DNA of 36,696 bases from Sphingobacteriaceae bacterium (GCA_903644075.1 CAHJXH010000013.1:1-36696), one strand, 5' to 3'. Positions 8,051 through 19,014 are shown, numbered from the stretch's first letter. Numbers and translations are program-made. Notes: a model not told the origin generated them from the sequence alone.

Positions 8051-8083
8051 GTCCCGATTCTTGACTCTCGATTCCCGATTCCC
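8051..8083 (-). repeat. Short GAATC/GAGTC repeat, copy 1
   Basis: Read on the minus strand, this is a degenerate tandem of about ten-base units of the form GAATCGgGA / GAGTCAAGA. Related copies lie at 19958-19985, 20075-20107 and 29498-29530. It sits just past the stop codon of the phosphodiesterase gene. Confidence 0.6.
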
Positions 8084-8088
8084 TTTAA

Positions 8089-9033
8089 CTACAAGCCAAT
8101 CGCCACCCCTTGTTTCGGATAAATTAAATGCAACTGCAATTTATTCTCAGCACTTAACTCTTGCTTAATTTTAACAATATTAGTTTGCGGTAATTTAAGG
8201 TGCGTAATAATAACGTTAAACCCCTTTAAACCACCGGCACCGGTCAGGGTTTCCAGGTCGGCAAATTCGCTCATCAACCATTTTGGGGTAAAGTGTCCGA
8301 AGAGACTTTTATCCGGTTGTTCATCGGGGAATGAGGTTTCGATCATGATCGCTTTCAGGCATTTACTTTTAATCAGCGGAGCAATAGCCTCCCACAGTTT
8401 ATGCATGTTGGTGCTTTTTTCAATGGCATCAGGGCCGGTATCACCAAGGTATAGCACATAATTGTTTTGACTCTTTACCAGAAAGGCGGTGCTGGTTAAA
8501 TTAGAGTGGCTTAGCGGGAAAGCCTTCACCGTCATTTCAGTATTTTTGATCGGCATTTCTTCGCCCGGAGTAAGCGCTTCGTAGTGATATTTTTTAAGAA
8601 TCGGGGCTTCACCGGCATCGGCAAAGTTGGCCCAGCTTGTCCAGGTAAAGTAATGGGTTTCGAGGGTTTTCAGGCAATTGGCAAAACCGTAAATGCTCTT
8701 GGTGCTGTCATCGGGCGAGTTCAATATCAGGCCCGATACATGGTCGAGATGCGAGTGCGATATAAAATAACCTTTAATATATTGCCTCAGCACGTGCTCG
8801 GCAGGCACAGTAAACACTTTGTTGGCTACAGCTTTGTCAATACCCGCATGCAGGGTACCGGCATCGAGGCATATATAATTATCAGAACCCTGGGGTGCTA
8901 ACATGTAGGCCGAAAGGTTACTTTCATCGGCACCGCCTAAAACACCAAGTGGTACCAGTTTAAAATTAGACTGAGCTTTGGCCGATATTGCCACGAAACA
9001 AAAAAACAGGGAAACAATGTATCTGATACGCAT
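8089..9033 (-). CDS. Exported class II cyclic-nucleotide phosphodiesterase (metallo-beta-lactamase fold)
   Basis: The 314-residue protein begins with a clear signal peptide (MRIRYIVSLFFCFVAISAKAQ), so it acts in the periplasm or outside the cell. Residues 93-107 (HSHLDHVSGLILNSP) contain the metal-binding HxHxDH of the metallo-beta-lactamase fold. They also fit, as I recall it, the full class II 3',5'-cyclic-nucleotide phosphodiesterase signature (HxHLDH-x-x-G-x3-x-S-A/P). Further metal ligands are probably His176 (PLSHSN), Asp198 (LGDTGPD) and His278 (ITHLKLP). Periplasmic class II enzymes hydrolyse cAMP or cGMP. The next gene upstream is a small CxxC protein with a strong inverted repeat between, so it is probably monocistronic. 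Confidence 0.85.
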   Translation of the reverse strand: MRIRYIVSLFFCFVAISAKAQSNFKLVPLGVLGGADESNLSAYMLAPQGSDNYICLDAGTLHAGIDKAVANKVFTVPAEHVLRQYIKGYFISHSHLDHVSGLILNSPDDSTKSIYGFANCLKTLETHYFTWTSWANFADAGEAPILKKYHYEALTPGEEMPIKNTEMTVKAFPLSHSNLTSTAFLVKSQNNYVLYLGDTGPDAIEKSTNMHKLWEAIAPLIKSKCLKAIMIETSFPDEQPDKSLFGHFTPKWLMSEFADLETLTGAGGLKGFNVIITHLKLPQTNIVKIKQELSAENKLQLHLIYPKQGVAIGL

Positions 9034-9052
9034 TATGTACTATTTATATAAG

Positions 9053-9084
9053 TACGTGCAATTTAGAAAAAACTAAATTACACG
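9053..9084. repeat. Inverted repeat between phosphodiesterase and CxxC-protein genes
   Basis: ACGTGCAATTTAG (9053-9065) and CTAAATTACACGT (9072-9084) are complementary over 13 bases with one mismatch, separated by AAAAAA. It lies 20 bases upstream of the phosphodiesterase ATG and 31 bases past the stop of the 64-aa gene, both on the minus strand. It could be a weak terminator for one, an operator for the other, or both. There is no T-tract after the stem. Confidence 0.65.
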
Positions 9085-9115
9085 TATATTAAATAACAAT
9101 ACATTTCTGCCTGCA

Positions 9116-9310
9116 TTAACGATTCTTCACAACAATATACCTGTTTTTAAGGCAATTGGTGCAGAAATATTTTTTTAACGGCAACCAAAACAAAAATGCT
9201 TTTACCAGGGGCCCGCGCGGGACTCTTAAGTGCAATACATGTTTACACTTTTTACAGGTATGATACATTTGCTTTGGTTGAATTGGGGTCAGATTCATTT
9301 GAGCAATCAT
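9116..9310 (-). CDS. Small CxxC...CxxC putative zinc-ribbon protein
   Basis: The 64-residue basic protein has two CxxC knuckles, Cys19/Cys22 (CKKC) and Cys50/Cys53 (CTNC), about 27 residues apart, which is the geometry of a zinc ribbon. The sequence between is basic and hydrophobic (VPRGPLVKAFLFWLPLKKYF). Translation may begin at Met5 or Met15 instead, since the knuckles start right after Met15. I do not recognise a named family. It may be a nucleic-acid-binding or structural zinc protein, but this is inference from cysteine spacing only. Confidence 0.55.
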   Translation of the reverse strand: MIAQMNLTPIQPKQMYHTCKKCKHVLHLRVPRGPLVKAFLFWLPLKKYFCTNCLKNRYIVVKNR

Positions 9311-9586
9311 GCTTATTTTTAAAAATTTGGAATACTAAAGTTTTGCCAGACGGGTAAAGGCAGATTCCAACTGATTACAGTTGGGCGTATTAATTAATTA
9401 GGGCACTACTTTAATATTATATATTAAATTATACTATAAAATTAGTGCTTTATACGGCTTAAACGCACTTTTTGGTATTAAGAAATCATAAAGTAACGAG
9501 AAAGTTACAAAACAAATATCTATTAACCTTAAATTAATAATACTTAACTAAAGTGTGGTTTATTTAATCAAAGGATAAATTAAAAT
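9311..9586. other. AT-rich intergenic region
   Basis: This 276-base gap upstream of the small CxxC gene holds no convincing reading frame. Its core (9400-9450) is almost pure A/T and is bounded by GCACTA (9403-9408) and TAGTGC (9443-9448), which could form a long weak cruciform. Promoters for the CxxC gene presumably lie here but no clear box was picked. Confidence 0.5.
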
Positions 9587-10681
9587 TTACTCCGTTTTCA
9601 TTTTCTTTTGTTCCGACTTCTTAAATTCGTAATCGCCTCCTAATAAATAGCCCCAGGGTTTAAGGTCTTCAATACGATCGAAGATAATTTTAAGGATGGC
9701 AATGGTTGGAATAGAGAGAAACATGCCCGAAAGCCCCCATAACATTTCGCCAACTAATATTCCCAAAAAAGTAATGAGCGCGTTTAACCGCACTTTCGAA
9801 CCTACAATTACAGGCAGTAAAAAGTTGGCATCAACAGCGTGAATAACAATTACACCAATAGCTACAAATAAAGCTTTACTGATTGCACCTGTAGCAAAAG
9901 TAATAATGGTACTTAATAACAATGCTGTAAAAATACCGATGTAAGGAATGATATTAAACAGGCCTGTTATAATACCCAGCAAGGCTGCATATTTAATGCC
10001 GATGACCCAAAACAAGGTACATGCAATACATGATACCACCAGCATTTCTAACAACAGGCCAATAATGTACTGCCGTAAAATAGATTGAATGTTCTCGGCA
10101 ATATCATGTACCAGGGCGGTATGTTTTTCACCAAAGGCCTTTAATACAAACTGCAATAATAAACGGCGATAAATTAACAGCAGAAACGTAAAAATGATAA
10201 TAAACGCAAAAAACAGCATCAATGATGATACCGATAAAAAGGTTTGCCCGATAACGGCCGTGCCTGATGACATTAATTTATTGGTAGTAGTGTGCACATA
10301 AGCCATTTGCTTATCCATATTTAAATGGAAAGTGCTTTGTATCCATTGCTGCATATCACCGGTTGATTGATCTATCTGTTTTTTAAGCAGAGGCCAATCA
10401 TCGGCCAGGTGGCTTACCTGCGTACCCACTAAATAAAATACGCCCCCTATAAATGTGATCAGAATAAGAATAGATATAAAGGCACCTGCACTCCGCGGTA
10501 ACCGGCATTTATTTTCTAAAAAGTTAGATAATGGCAATAATAAAATAGCGAACAAAAACCCAAACATCAGCGGATCAAGTATTTCTTTGCCGATAATAAT
10601 CAGATAGCCAAGTGTAACTATACCGATCAGTATCAACGCAAGTTTAGCGTAAAAAGGCATGCTGGGTAGTTTTGTAATCAT
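9587..10681 (-). CDS. AI-2E family transporter / PerM-type permease
   Basis: The 364-residue membrane protein has paired helices at the N-terminus (LALILIGIVTLGYLIII, FGFLFAILLLPLSNFLE). A soluble coil-rich loop follows (residues ~85-140, VSHLADDWPLLKKQIDQSTGDMQQWIQSTF), then the conserved C-terminal helix bundle with LGIITGLFNIIPYIGIFTALL and GEMLWGLSGMFLSIPTIAILKIIFD. These are the typical blocks of the AI-2E/PerM family. Members export autoinducer-2 or act as cation/proton antiporters, and many have no assigned substrate. The charged tail (KKSEQKKMKTE) is cytoplasmic. It is divergent from ligA with a 136-base gap. Confidence 0.9.
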   Translation of the reverse strand: MITKLPSMPFYAKLALILIGIVTLGYLIIIGKEILDPLMFGFLFAILLLPLSNFLENKCRLPRSAGAFISILILITFIGGVFYLVGTQVSHLADDWPLLKKQIDQSTGDMQQWIQSTFHLNMDKQMAYVHTTTNKLMSSGTAVIGQTFLSVSSLMLFFAFIIIFTFLLLIYRRLLLQFVLKAFGEKHTALVHDIAENIQSILRQYIIGLLLEMLVVSCIACTLFWVIGIKYAALLGIITGLFNIIPYIGIFTALLLSTIITFATGAISKALFVAIGVIVIHAVDANFLLPVIVGSKVRLNALITFLGILVGEMLWGLSGMFLSIPTIAILKIIFDRIEDLKPWGYLLGGDYEFKKSEQKKMKTE

Positions 10682-10787
10682 AATTTAGCTTTTGGCTGGG
10701 TAGTTCTAATGCATTAAATATAGTGTTTTTAACATCAACCCGGCTTTTATGTTTCGCGGGTAAACATGGTTAATGTTTGTTTGGTAA

Positions 10788-12830
<2,043 letters not shown>

Positions 12831-12881
12831 TGAATTTCGGAGGTCGGATTTTCGATTTCGGATTTACTATACACCCAACAC

Positions 12882-12960
12882 GTCATTGCAGGTACGAAGC
12901 AATCGCGAACTGTGCAGAGCCCCTCTGTAAGTCGGGGATTGCTTCGTTCCTCGCAATGAC
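12882..12960. repeat. Palindromic interspersed repeat (GTCATTGC type)
   Basis: GTCATTGC (12882-12889) pairs with GCAATGAC (12953-12960), and inside ACGAAGCAATC (12894-12904) pairs perfectly with GATTGCTTCGT (12937-12947). The sequence GTCATTGC...ACGAAGCAATC is the widely seen bacterial palindrome. It occupies the gap between ligA and the DUF5686 gene (12831-13127). A 79-codon frame through it is not considered a gene. Confidence 0.88.
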
Positions 12961-13127
12961 AAAGTTTTTTTTACTTCTCTTTCCTCTTGCGCGCGTTTGC
13001 AACGCGTGCTTAAATTTCCCGGAGTTTACAACGCCATTCGTCCGGATTCCTGATCTCTTCTACCTTTAACACAATTTAACACCCCACTCTAGCAGATTTT
13101 TTACATCTTTAAGCACAACACCTGTGT

Positions 13128-15605
13128 ATGCTTAAAAAACCTGCTCTTTCACTTCTATTTCTTTTTTTTGTTTGCACGTCCGCATGGGCACAGCAATTCA
13201 CTATTAGTGGGATTATTACTGACGATGGTGGTAAACCTGTCCCATTTGCCAGCATATTAATTCGTAACACAACTAAAGGCACATCGGCCAATGGCGATGG
13301 TGCTTATAGTATTAATATAGCGGCAGGCCCGCACGAATTATTATTTAAAGCTGTCGGTTATCAGCAGGAAATAAAGAAGGTAACGGTTAGCAGCAATACA
13401 ACTTTAGATGTTAAACTCTCCATCGCATCGTACCAGTTAAATGATGTAGTTGTGCGTGCAGGCGGCGAAGACCCGGCTTATGGCATTATCCGCAAGGCTA
13501 TTCGTAAACGTAAAACTTATTTAAACGAGGTTGATACTTACAGCGCCGATGTATACCTCAAAGGGCTACAGAAGCTACTGGCTGCCCCTAAAAAATTTAT
13601 GGGCCAGGATATTAACCAGATTGGCCGTGAAATTGGGCTCGATTCAAACCGTCGGGGAATTGTGTACCTGTCAGAATCGCAATCTAAGCTGAGCTTTATG
13701 AAACCCAACCAAGTGCACGAGGAGATGATCTCATCCAAGGTATCTGGCAGTAACCGGGCATTCAGTTTTAACCGGGCATCAGATATTAAAGTAAACCTGT
13801 ACGAGAATTTCCAGTACTGGGACCAGCTAAGCAACCGCCCGCTCATATCGCCCATTGCCGACAACGCACTTAACTTTTACAATTATAAACTGCTGGGCAG
13901 CATTGTAGAAAATGGCGAGACCATTGATAAAATCCAGCTCATCCCCAAACACGCGTTTGAACCCGTATTTAGTGGTGTAATTTATATTGTTGAGGACAGC
14001 TGGCGAATCCACAGTTTTGATATTACAATTAATAAGAGTGCCAACCTAAATATTGTGGACACCCTCAAAGTAAAAGAACAGTACATGCCGGTTGGCAATA
14101 AGGTGTGGATGCCGGCTTCAGTTAAGTTCGAGTTTATTGGCGGCTTTCTGGGCTTTAAATTCGGTGGTTATTTCATTGCCGTTTACAGCAATTACGACCT
14201 CAACCCCACCCTCGATAAAAAACAGTTCGCCGAAGTATTGCGCGTGCCCAAAGGCGTAAACAGGAAAGACTCTACCTACTGGCAACAAGAAAGGCCGGTG
14301 CCACTCACTTTAGAGGAAACTACCGACTACCAGAAAAAAGCCATCCTTGCCGCCAAACGCGAATCAAAACCCTACCTCGATTCGCTCGACAGGGTGTATA
14401 ATAAGCTAACGCCCGGCAAAGTTTTATTCACCGGTATGCTGCATCGCAACCGCTACGATAAAGAGTATTTGTTTCTCAATCCTATTATACCGTCGTTTCA
14501 GTACAATACGGTAGAAGGCCTGGCGATTAATTACGGAGCGAGCTTTGTTAAGCAAATAGACTCAACCACCAATAAATACCTGCGGCTGGGTGGCAATGTG
14601 CGTTATGGTTTTGCAGATCGTTTGTTCCATGCTAATGCCAATGCCACCATACCGGTGGGGCAGTTTAACCTTGGGCTTAGTGGTGGTACAGGTATTTATG
14701 ATCTCAATTACCTCGATCCTATCGATGCCTTAAATAACACCTTCGCCACCTTGTTCAACAGGCGAAACCTCAAAAAATTATATGATAAACAATTTGGCCA
14801 GGCATCCTTATCAGGCCGCATAATTGGTGGCTGGCGCGGAAGTTTTTCGACCGAATATGCTAATCGTAAATGGCTTCCAAATACAGCCTTTTACAGTTTC
14901 GGTCACCGGGATAAGGCCTTTACATCCAACAACCCTTACACACCCGATGTTGACCAACCTTTGTTCCCAGAAAACCAGTCGTTTACGGTCAATCTTAAAA
15001 CCAGTTACGATTTCAGCAACAAATACGTAACCTATCCAAGCGGCAGATATTATCTACCGTCCGACTATCCTAAGTTGGAATTGAGTTATACAAAAGGCAT
15101 TAAAAACGTTTTTAGCTCCGATGTTGACTACGATTTGCTGACTGTTAGTTTAAGCAAAGAAGAGTTGAACACGGGTAAGTTCGGCAAGGCGGCCTTTTAT
15201 TTAGGTGTAGGCAAATTTTTAAATGCCAAACAATTATACTACACCGATTATGCGCAGTTTTTGGGCACTGATGGGTTTGCGTACCGCGTAAGCACCAATC
15301 GTTTCGTTTTATTAAACATGTACGATTACAGCACGCCTGATAAATATTTTGAAGCACATTACGAACAAAATTTTCACGGTTACTTTCTCAATAACATCCC
15401 ACTTATCCGTAAATTAAAACTACAGGAAATTGTAGATCTTAATTTTTTGGCCAACCCAACTGTTCATAATTATTACGAGGGTGCGGCGGGTGTGCAGTAT
15501 TTAAATTTCAGGTTAATGTATGCCATGTCATTTAAAGATGAACGCCGTTTAAATTCCGGCGTACGTTTGGCAATTATACTGCCAGAGCGTCCGGGTTCCC
15601 GCTAA
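13128..15605 (+). CDS. DUF5686 outer-membrane protein with carboxypeptidase-like regulatory domain
   Basis: The 825-residue protein has a signal peptide (MLKKPALSLLFLFFVCTSAWAQ). A carboxypeptidase-regulatory-like beta-sandwich follows at about 24-105 (FTISGIITDDGGKPVPFASILIRNTTKGTSAN...), ending in LNDVVVRAGGEDPAYGIIRKAI, the typical entry to a DUF5686 region. The rest is rich in aromatic beta strands and would form an outer-membrane barrel. No TonB box or plug domain is apparent, so it is not a classical TonB receptor. Its function is unknown. It is the first of a plus-strand series, but its 36-base gap to the reductase gene leaves co-transcription open. Confidence 0.85.
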   Translation: MLKKPALSLLFLFFVCTSAWAQQFTISGIITDDGGKPVPFASILIRNTTKGTSANGDGAYSINIAAGPHELLFKAVGYQQEIKKVTVSSNTTLDVKLSIASYQLNDVVVRAGGEDPAYGIIRKAIRKRKTYLNEVDTYSADVYLKGLQKLLAAPKKFMGQDINQIGREIGLDSNRRGIVYLSESQSKLSFMKPNQVHEEMISSKVSGSNRAFSFNRASDIKVNLYENFQYWDQLSNRPLISPIADNALNFYNYKLLGSIVENGETIDKIQLIPKHAFEPVFSGVIYIVEDSWRIHSFDITINKSANLNIVDTLKVKEQYMPVGNKVWMPASVKFEFIGGFLGFKFGGYFIAVYSNYDLNPTLDKKQFAEVLRVPKGVNRKDSTYWQQERPVPLTLEETTDYQKKAILAAKRESKPYLDSLDRVYNKLTPGKVLFTGMLHRNRYDKEYLFLNPIIPSFQYNTVEGLAINYGASFVKQIDSTTNKYLRLGGNVRYGFADRLFHANANATIPVGQFNLGLSGGTGIYDLNYLDPIDALNNTFATLFNRRNLKKLYDKQFGQASLSGRIIGGWRGSFSTEYANRKWLPNTAFYSFGHRDKAFTSNNPYTPDVDQPLFPENQSFTVNLKTSYDFSNKYVTYPSGRYYLPSDYPKLELSYTKGIKNVFSSDVDYDLLTVSLSKEELNTGKFGKAAFYLGVGKFLNAKQLYYTDYAQFLGTDGFAYRVSTNRFVLLNMYDYSTPDKYFEAHYEQNFHGYFLNNIPLIRKLKLQEIVDLNFLANPTVHNYYEGAAGVQYLNFRLMYAMSFKDERRLNSGVRLAIILPERPGSR

Positions 15606-15641
15606 AAATTATAAATTAGCGTCATAAAAAACCAATACATC

Positions 15642-16631
15642 ATGACCTACCTACCATCGGTTGATCGTTACAAGAATATGGAATACCGCCGTTGCGGTAA
15701 AAGCGGTATTAAACTACCCGCAGTATCATTGGGCCTATGGCATAACTTTGGCCACGTAGATGTTTTAGAGCATTTTCGCAAAACGCTGCACCTGGCTTTC
15801 GATAGCGGGATTACCCATTTTGATTTAGCTAATAACTATGGCCCGCCTCCGGGTTCGGCCGAAGAAAATTTCGGTAAAGTATTGAAAGATGATTTCCGTG
15901 GATACCGCGATGAGATGATCATTTCGAGCAAAGCCGGTTACACCATGTGGGATGGCCCTTACGGCGACTGGGGTTCTAAAAAATACCTGGTAGCCAGCTT
16001 AGACCAGAGTTTGAAACGTATGGATTTGGATTATGTAGATATTTTCTACCACCATCGTCCTGATCCTGAAACTCCTCTGGAAGAAACCATGTCGGCACTG
16101 GATCTGATCGTTCGCCAGGGTAAAGCATTGTACGTTGGTATCTCTAACTATCCTGCAGATGAGGCTCAAAAAGCTATCGATATATTAAAGCAATTAGGTA
16201 CGCCATGCTTAATCCATCAGCCTAAATACTCCATGTTTGAGCGTTGGGTTGAAGGTGGATTGCTGGACGTTTTAGAGAAAGACGGCGTTGGCTGTATCCC
16301 ATTTTCGCCATTGGCACAAGGGTTATTAACCAACAAGTATTTGCACGGTATTCCTGAAGACTCCCGCGCTGCAAAATCAACCGGCTTTTTACAAACCAGC
16401 CAGGTTACACCAGAGCGTATTAAACAAATCAGTGCACTGAACGATATCGCCTTACAGCGTAATCAAACTTTAGCCCAAATGGCATTATCATGGTTGCTGA
16501 AAGATCCGCGTGTTACTTCGGTATTAATTGGCGCAAGCAAACCCGAGCAACTGGCCGATTCATTGAAATGTTTGGATAACACCAAATTTAGCGATGAGGA
16601 ATTAGCGAAGATCGAAGCCATTTTAAAATAA
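15642..16631 (+). CDS. mgrA: Aldo/keto reductase, L-glyceraldehyde 3-phosphate reductase type (YghZ/MgrA)
   Basis: The 329-residue TIM-barrel protein matches the YghZ branch closely, including RRCGKSGIKLPAVSLGLWHN, FDLANNYGPPPGSAEENFG and YVGISNYPADEAQ. The catalytic tetrad is Asp61, Tyr66, Lys97 and His138 (FYHHRPD). LLKDPRVTSVLIGASKPEQL near the end binds NADPH. The family reduces L-glyceraldehyde 3-phosphate and other aldehydes such as methylglyoxal in the cytoplasm. It is followed six bases later by a Gfo/Idh/MocA oxidoreductase, so the two are almost surely one transcript and may share a sugar or aldehyde pathway. Confidence 0.93.
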   Translation: MTYLPSVDRYKNMEYRRCGKSGIKLPAVSLGLWHNFGHVDVLEHFRKTLHLAFDSGITHFDLANNYGPPPGSAEENFGKVLKDDFRGYRDEMIISSKAGYTMWDGPYGDWGSKKYLVASLDQSLKRMDLDYVDIFYHHRPDPETPLEETMSALDLIVRQGKALYVGISNYPADEAQKAIDILKQLGTPCLIHQPKYSMFERWVEGGLLDVLEKDGVGCIPFSPLAQGLLTNKYLHGIPEDSRAAKSTGFLQTSQVTPERIKQISALNDIALQRNQTLAQMALSWLLKDPRVTSVLIGASKPEQLADSLKCLDNTKFSDEELAKIEAILK

Positions 16632-16637
16632 GCCTTG

Positions 16638-17612
16638 ATGAAGCAAATCAAATGGGGAATAATTGGTTGCGGCAACGTAACCGAAGTTAAAAGCGGGCCC
16701 GCTTTTAACAAAGTGCCCAACAGCAAACTGGCAGCCGTAATGCGCAGAGACGGCGCTAAGGCTGCCGACTATGCCCAACGCCACGGTGTTGAGCAATGGT
16801 TTGATGATGCCGAAAAAATGATGGACGAAGCCGGCTTGGATGCTCTGTACGTAGCCACTCCTCCGCTCCAACATTTGGAATATGCCATTCGCGGACTGGA
16901 ACGAGGCTTCAACATGTACATCGAAAAGCCCGTAACCCGCAACGCCGATGAAGCCCGCCAAATAGCCGAAGCCGTTTCCAAAAGTGACGCCAAGCTCACG
17001 GTGGCACATTACCGCCGCGCATTGCCTATGTTTTTGCACGTAAAAAAACTGATTGAAGATAAGGCTGTGGGCGAGATCCGCACGGTGCAGATCAGGATGT
17101 GGAAAACGGAAAATGCCGAGATGATTGCCCAAACAGATAACCACTGGCGGGTACACCCCGAACTATCAGGCGGCGGCTATTTTCATGACCTGGCACCACA
17201 CCAACTCGACCTAATGCTGTATTATTTCGGCAAGCCGAAGGCGTCGCACGGCTACTCGCTCAATCAAACCAAAAAATACCCGGCAGACGATCATGTTTGC
17301 GGCGAAATTTTGTTCGAGAACGGCATTGTGGTAAACGGCTCCTGGTGCTTCAATGTAGCCAAAAGCCAGGTTACTGATACCTGCGAAATTGTAGGCACCG
17401 AAGGCAAAATCACCTTTCCATTTTTTGGCAACACCGTAACGTTGGAAAACGAAGCTGGCGAGGATACGGTAACATTTACCCATCCCGAACACATCCAGCA
17501 GCCACACATCGCCAATATTGTAGCCTACTTTAATGGCGAACGGGAAAACCCCTGCAGTATTGAGGAAGCGGTTACGCTGATGGAAATTATTGACTCGTTT
17601 ACTGAAAATTAA
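16638..17612 (+). CDS. Gfo/Idh/MocA family NAD(P)-dependent oxidoreductase
   Basis: Starting at the ATG at 16638 (a TTG three bases upstream is ignored), the protein has 324 residues. GIIGCGNV at 7-14 is the dinucleotide-binding loop. EKP at 96-98 holds the conserved lysine, and HYRRALPMF and GGGYFHDLAPHQLDLM lie in the substrate domain with its conserved His. The family oxidises or reduces sugars, inositols or related polyols. The particular substrate cannot be read. It begins six bases after the aldo/keto reductase and ends 25 bases before the DUF2911 gene, in the same run. Confidence 0.93.
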   Translation: MKQIKWGIIGCGNVTEVKSGPAFNKVPNSKLAAVMRRDGAKAADYAQRHGVEQWFDDAEKMMDEAGLDALYVATPPLQHLEYAIRGLERGFNMYIEKPVTRNADEARQIAEAVSKSDAKLTVAHYRRALPMFLHVKKLIEDKAVGEIRTVQIRMWKTENAEMIAQTDNHWRVHPELSGGGYFHDLAPHQLDLMLYYFGKPKASHGYSLNQTKKYPADDHVCGEILFENGIVVNGSWCFNVAKSQVTDTCEIVGTEGKITFPFFGNTVTLENEAGEDTVTFTHPEHIQQPHIANIVAYFNGERENPCSIEEAVTLMEIIDSFTEN

Positions 17613-17637
17613 TAATCTATCTAAAAATCAAACACTA

Positions 17638-18153
17638 ATGAAAAAACTAATGATGTTTGCCATGTTACTTGTTGGCAGCTTAAATGTAATTAATGCATCA
17701 GCCCAAACAGCTGCTCCGCGCCCAAGCCCTGCCGATACAGTAAAAGCAACTACTAAAAATGGTGTAGCTGTTGAAGTAGCCTACAGCCAACCTGCCGTTA
17801 AGGGCCGTACCATTGGTACAGATATTGCGCCTTATGGTAAAGTATGGCGTACAGGCGCTAACGAAGCCACTACCATTTCTTTCAATAAAAATGTAACTTT
17901 AGAGGGGAAAGCGTTACTGGCGGGCAAATACAGCTTGTATACCATCCCTGGTGAAAAAGAATGGGTTATTATTATTAATAAAATTGCAATGCAATCAGGC
18001 ACGGAATATAAAGAAGCTTCTGATGTATTACGTGTAACCGTAAAAACCGGCAAGTCAGATGCTTTTACCGAGCGTTTAAAGTTTATGATTGATGCTTCTG
18101 GAAAAGTTTCTTTTGTTTGGGGCGATAAAAAGGTTTCTTTTGTAGTTAAATAA
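17638..18153 (+). CDS. Exported DUF2911 protein
   Basis: The ATG at 17638 gives 171 residues and places a signal peptide at the front (MKKLMMFAMLLVGSLNVINASAQ). An upstream TTG frame start at 17590 would bury it and is rejected. The mature protein is one DUF2911 domain, recognisable by VEVAYSQPAVKGRTIG, YGKVWRTGANEATTISF and LLAGKYSLYTIPGEKEWVIIINK. The function of the domain is not known. It is probably periplasmic or outer-membrane associated. It lies in the plus-strand run, 25 bases after the oxidoreductase and 24 before the next exported protein. Confidence 0.9.
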   Translation: MKKLMMFAMLLVGSLNVINASAQTAAPRPSPADTVKATTKNGVAVEVAYSQPAVKGRTIGTDIAPYGKVWRTGANEATTISFNKNVTLEGKALLAGKYSLYTIPGEKEWVIIINKIAMQSGTEYKEASDVLRVTVKTGKSDAFTERLKFMIDASGKVSFVWGDKKVSFVVK

Positions 18154-18177
18154 CTATTAAACAATAGATTGAGTTAA

Positions 18178-18696
18178 ATGAAAAGGCTTGGCACGCTTAC
18201 TTTTGTCTTACTACTATTAATGGCTGCAACCGTTAAGGCGCAAGACTATGCCGTGCCGGTAGGTTATAAAATGGTTAGTCAGGCCGATTTTGTGAGCCAT
18301 GAACAAGATGTTATTGCCACTTTTGACTGGCTGCAGGAAACACCCTGGACACAAGACCTGCCCAAACGCCGCGCCGCCACAGATTTTTTATTTAAGTGGA
18401 TACAAGACACACCCACCATCACTATTGAGCTAATGCCGCAGTTAATGAGCCTGACTGATGCAAATAACAAACTGCTGGCCATTTTTATTGGTGCTTACGC
18501 AAAATATGCTATCCAGCACCCGGTATATAACAAAGACGACGCCAACCTGGTAGCTGTTAAAGCCCTTATTGTAAAATACAAGGCCGAACCAACCCACAGG
18601 AAAGACAGCGATATAGAACGCCTTATAAAACTGGATAAAACCAATGAACTGGAAGATTGGGTGAAGAATGACTACGAAAAGGCAGCCGCCCTGTGA
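18178..18696 (+). CDS. Exported protein of unknown function
   Basis: The 172-residue product has a signal peptide (MKRLGTLTFVLLLLMAATVKAQ). The mature part of about 150 residues looks largely helical, with a conserved-looking start (VPVGYKMVSQADFVSHEQDVIATFDWLQETPW) and a charged end. No cysteine, metal motif or lipobox is present. I do not recognise a family. It is the last gene of the plus-strand run that starts with the aldo/keto reductase, and a strong terminator begins seven bases after its stop. Confidence 0.75.
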   Translation: MKRLGTLTFVLLLLMAATVKAQDYAVPVGYKMVSQADFVSHEQDVIATFDWLQETPWTQDLPKRRAATDFLFKWIQDTPTITIELMPQLMSLTDANNKLLAIFIGAYAKYAIQHPVYNKDDANLVAVKALIVKYKAEPTHRKDSDIERLIKLDKTNELEDWVKNDYEKAAAL

Positions 18697-18702
18697 TAAA
18701 CA

Positions 18703-18734
18703 AAAAAACCTCCTGGTATATCAGGAGGTTTTTT
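18703..18734. terminator. Bidirectional Rho-independent terminator
   Basis: AAAAAACCTCCTG (18703-18715) and CAGGAGGTTTTTT (18722-18734) are perfect complements, with A- and T-runs on the two sides. It lies between convergent genes: the exported protein ending at 18696 and DUF6496 ending at 18740. It would stop transcription from both. Confidence 0.92.
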
Positions 18735-18739
18735 TGTTA

Positions 18740-18916
18740 TTATGATTTCTTTTTAGAAACCTTAGCTCCCTCTTTACGTGCTTCTGAAAGGCCAATGGCA
18801 ACAGCCTGTTTCTTGCTGGTAACTTTTTTACCACTGCCGCTTTTCAATTTGCCTTCCTTCATTTCGTGCATGGTTGCTCCAACCTTCTCCTGCGCTTTTT
18901 CTGAATATTTTGCCAT
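18740..18916 (-). CDS. DUF6496 small basic protein
   Basis: This 58-residue frame starts at the ATG at 18916 (MAKYSEKAQEKVGATMHEMK...) and ends at 18740. It is lysine-rich, with a Gly-Ser-Gly-Lys linker and KQAVAIGLSEARKEGAKV, the conserved core of DUF6496 proteins. These are short, basic proteins of unknown role, perhaps nucleic-acid binding. The match of both ends, the normal length and a terminator right after the stop make it a real gene. It reads against an unrelated shadow frame on the plus strand. Confidence 0.88.
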   Translation of the reverse strand: MAKYSEKAQEKVGATMHEMKEGKLKSGSGKKVTSKKQAVAIGLSEARKEGAKVSKKKS

Positions 18917-19014
18917 GATATTAATATTTAAAATAGATATATTAATTATTAAGCAAAAGACAGGCCAACTTTAAGAGAAACAAGAAGTGAGAGACAAGAA
19001 ACAAGAAAGTAAAT

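Noticed and set aside
17590..17637. TTG start extending DUF2911 upstream
   Set aside because: It overlaps the previous gene and would bury the signal peptide that begins at 17638.
18693..18974. Plus-strand frame of 93 codons after the exported protein
   Set aside because: It crosses the strong terminator at 18703-18734 and is antisense to the DUF6496 gene.
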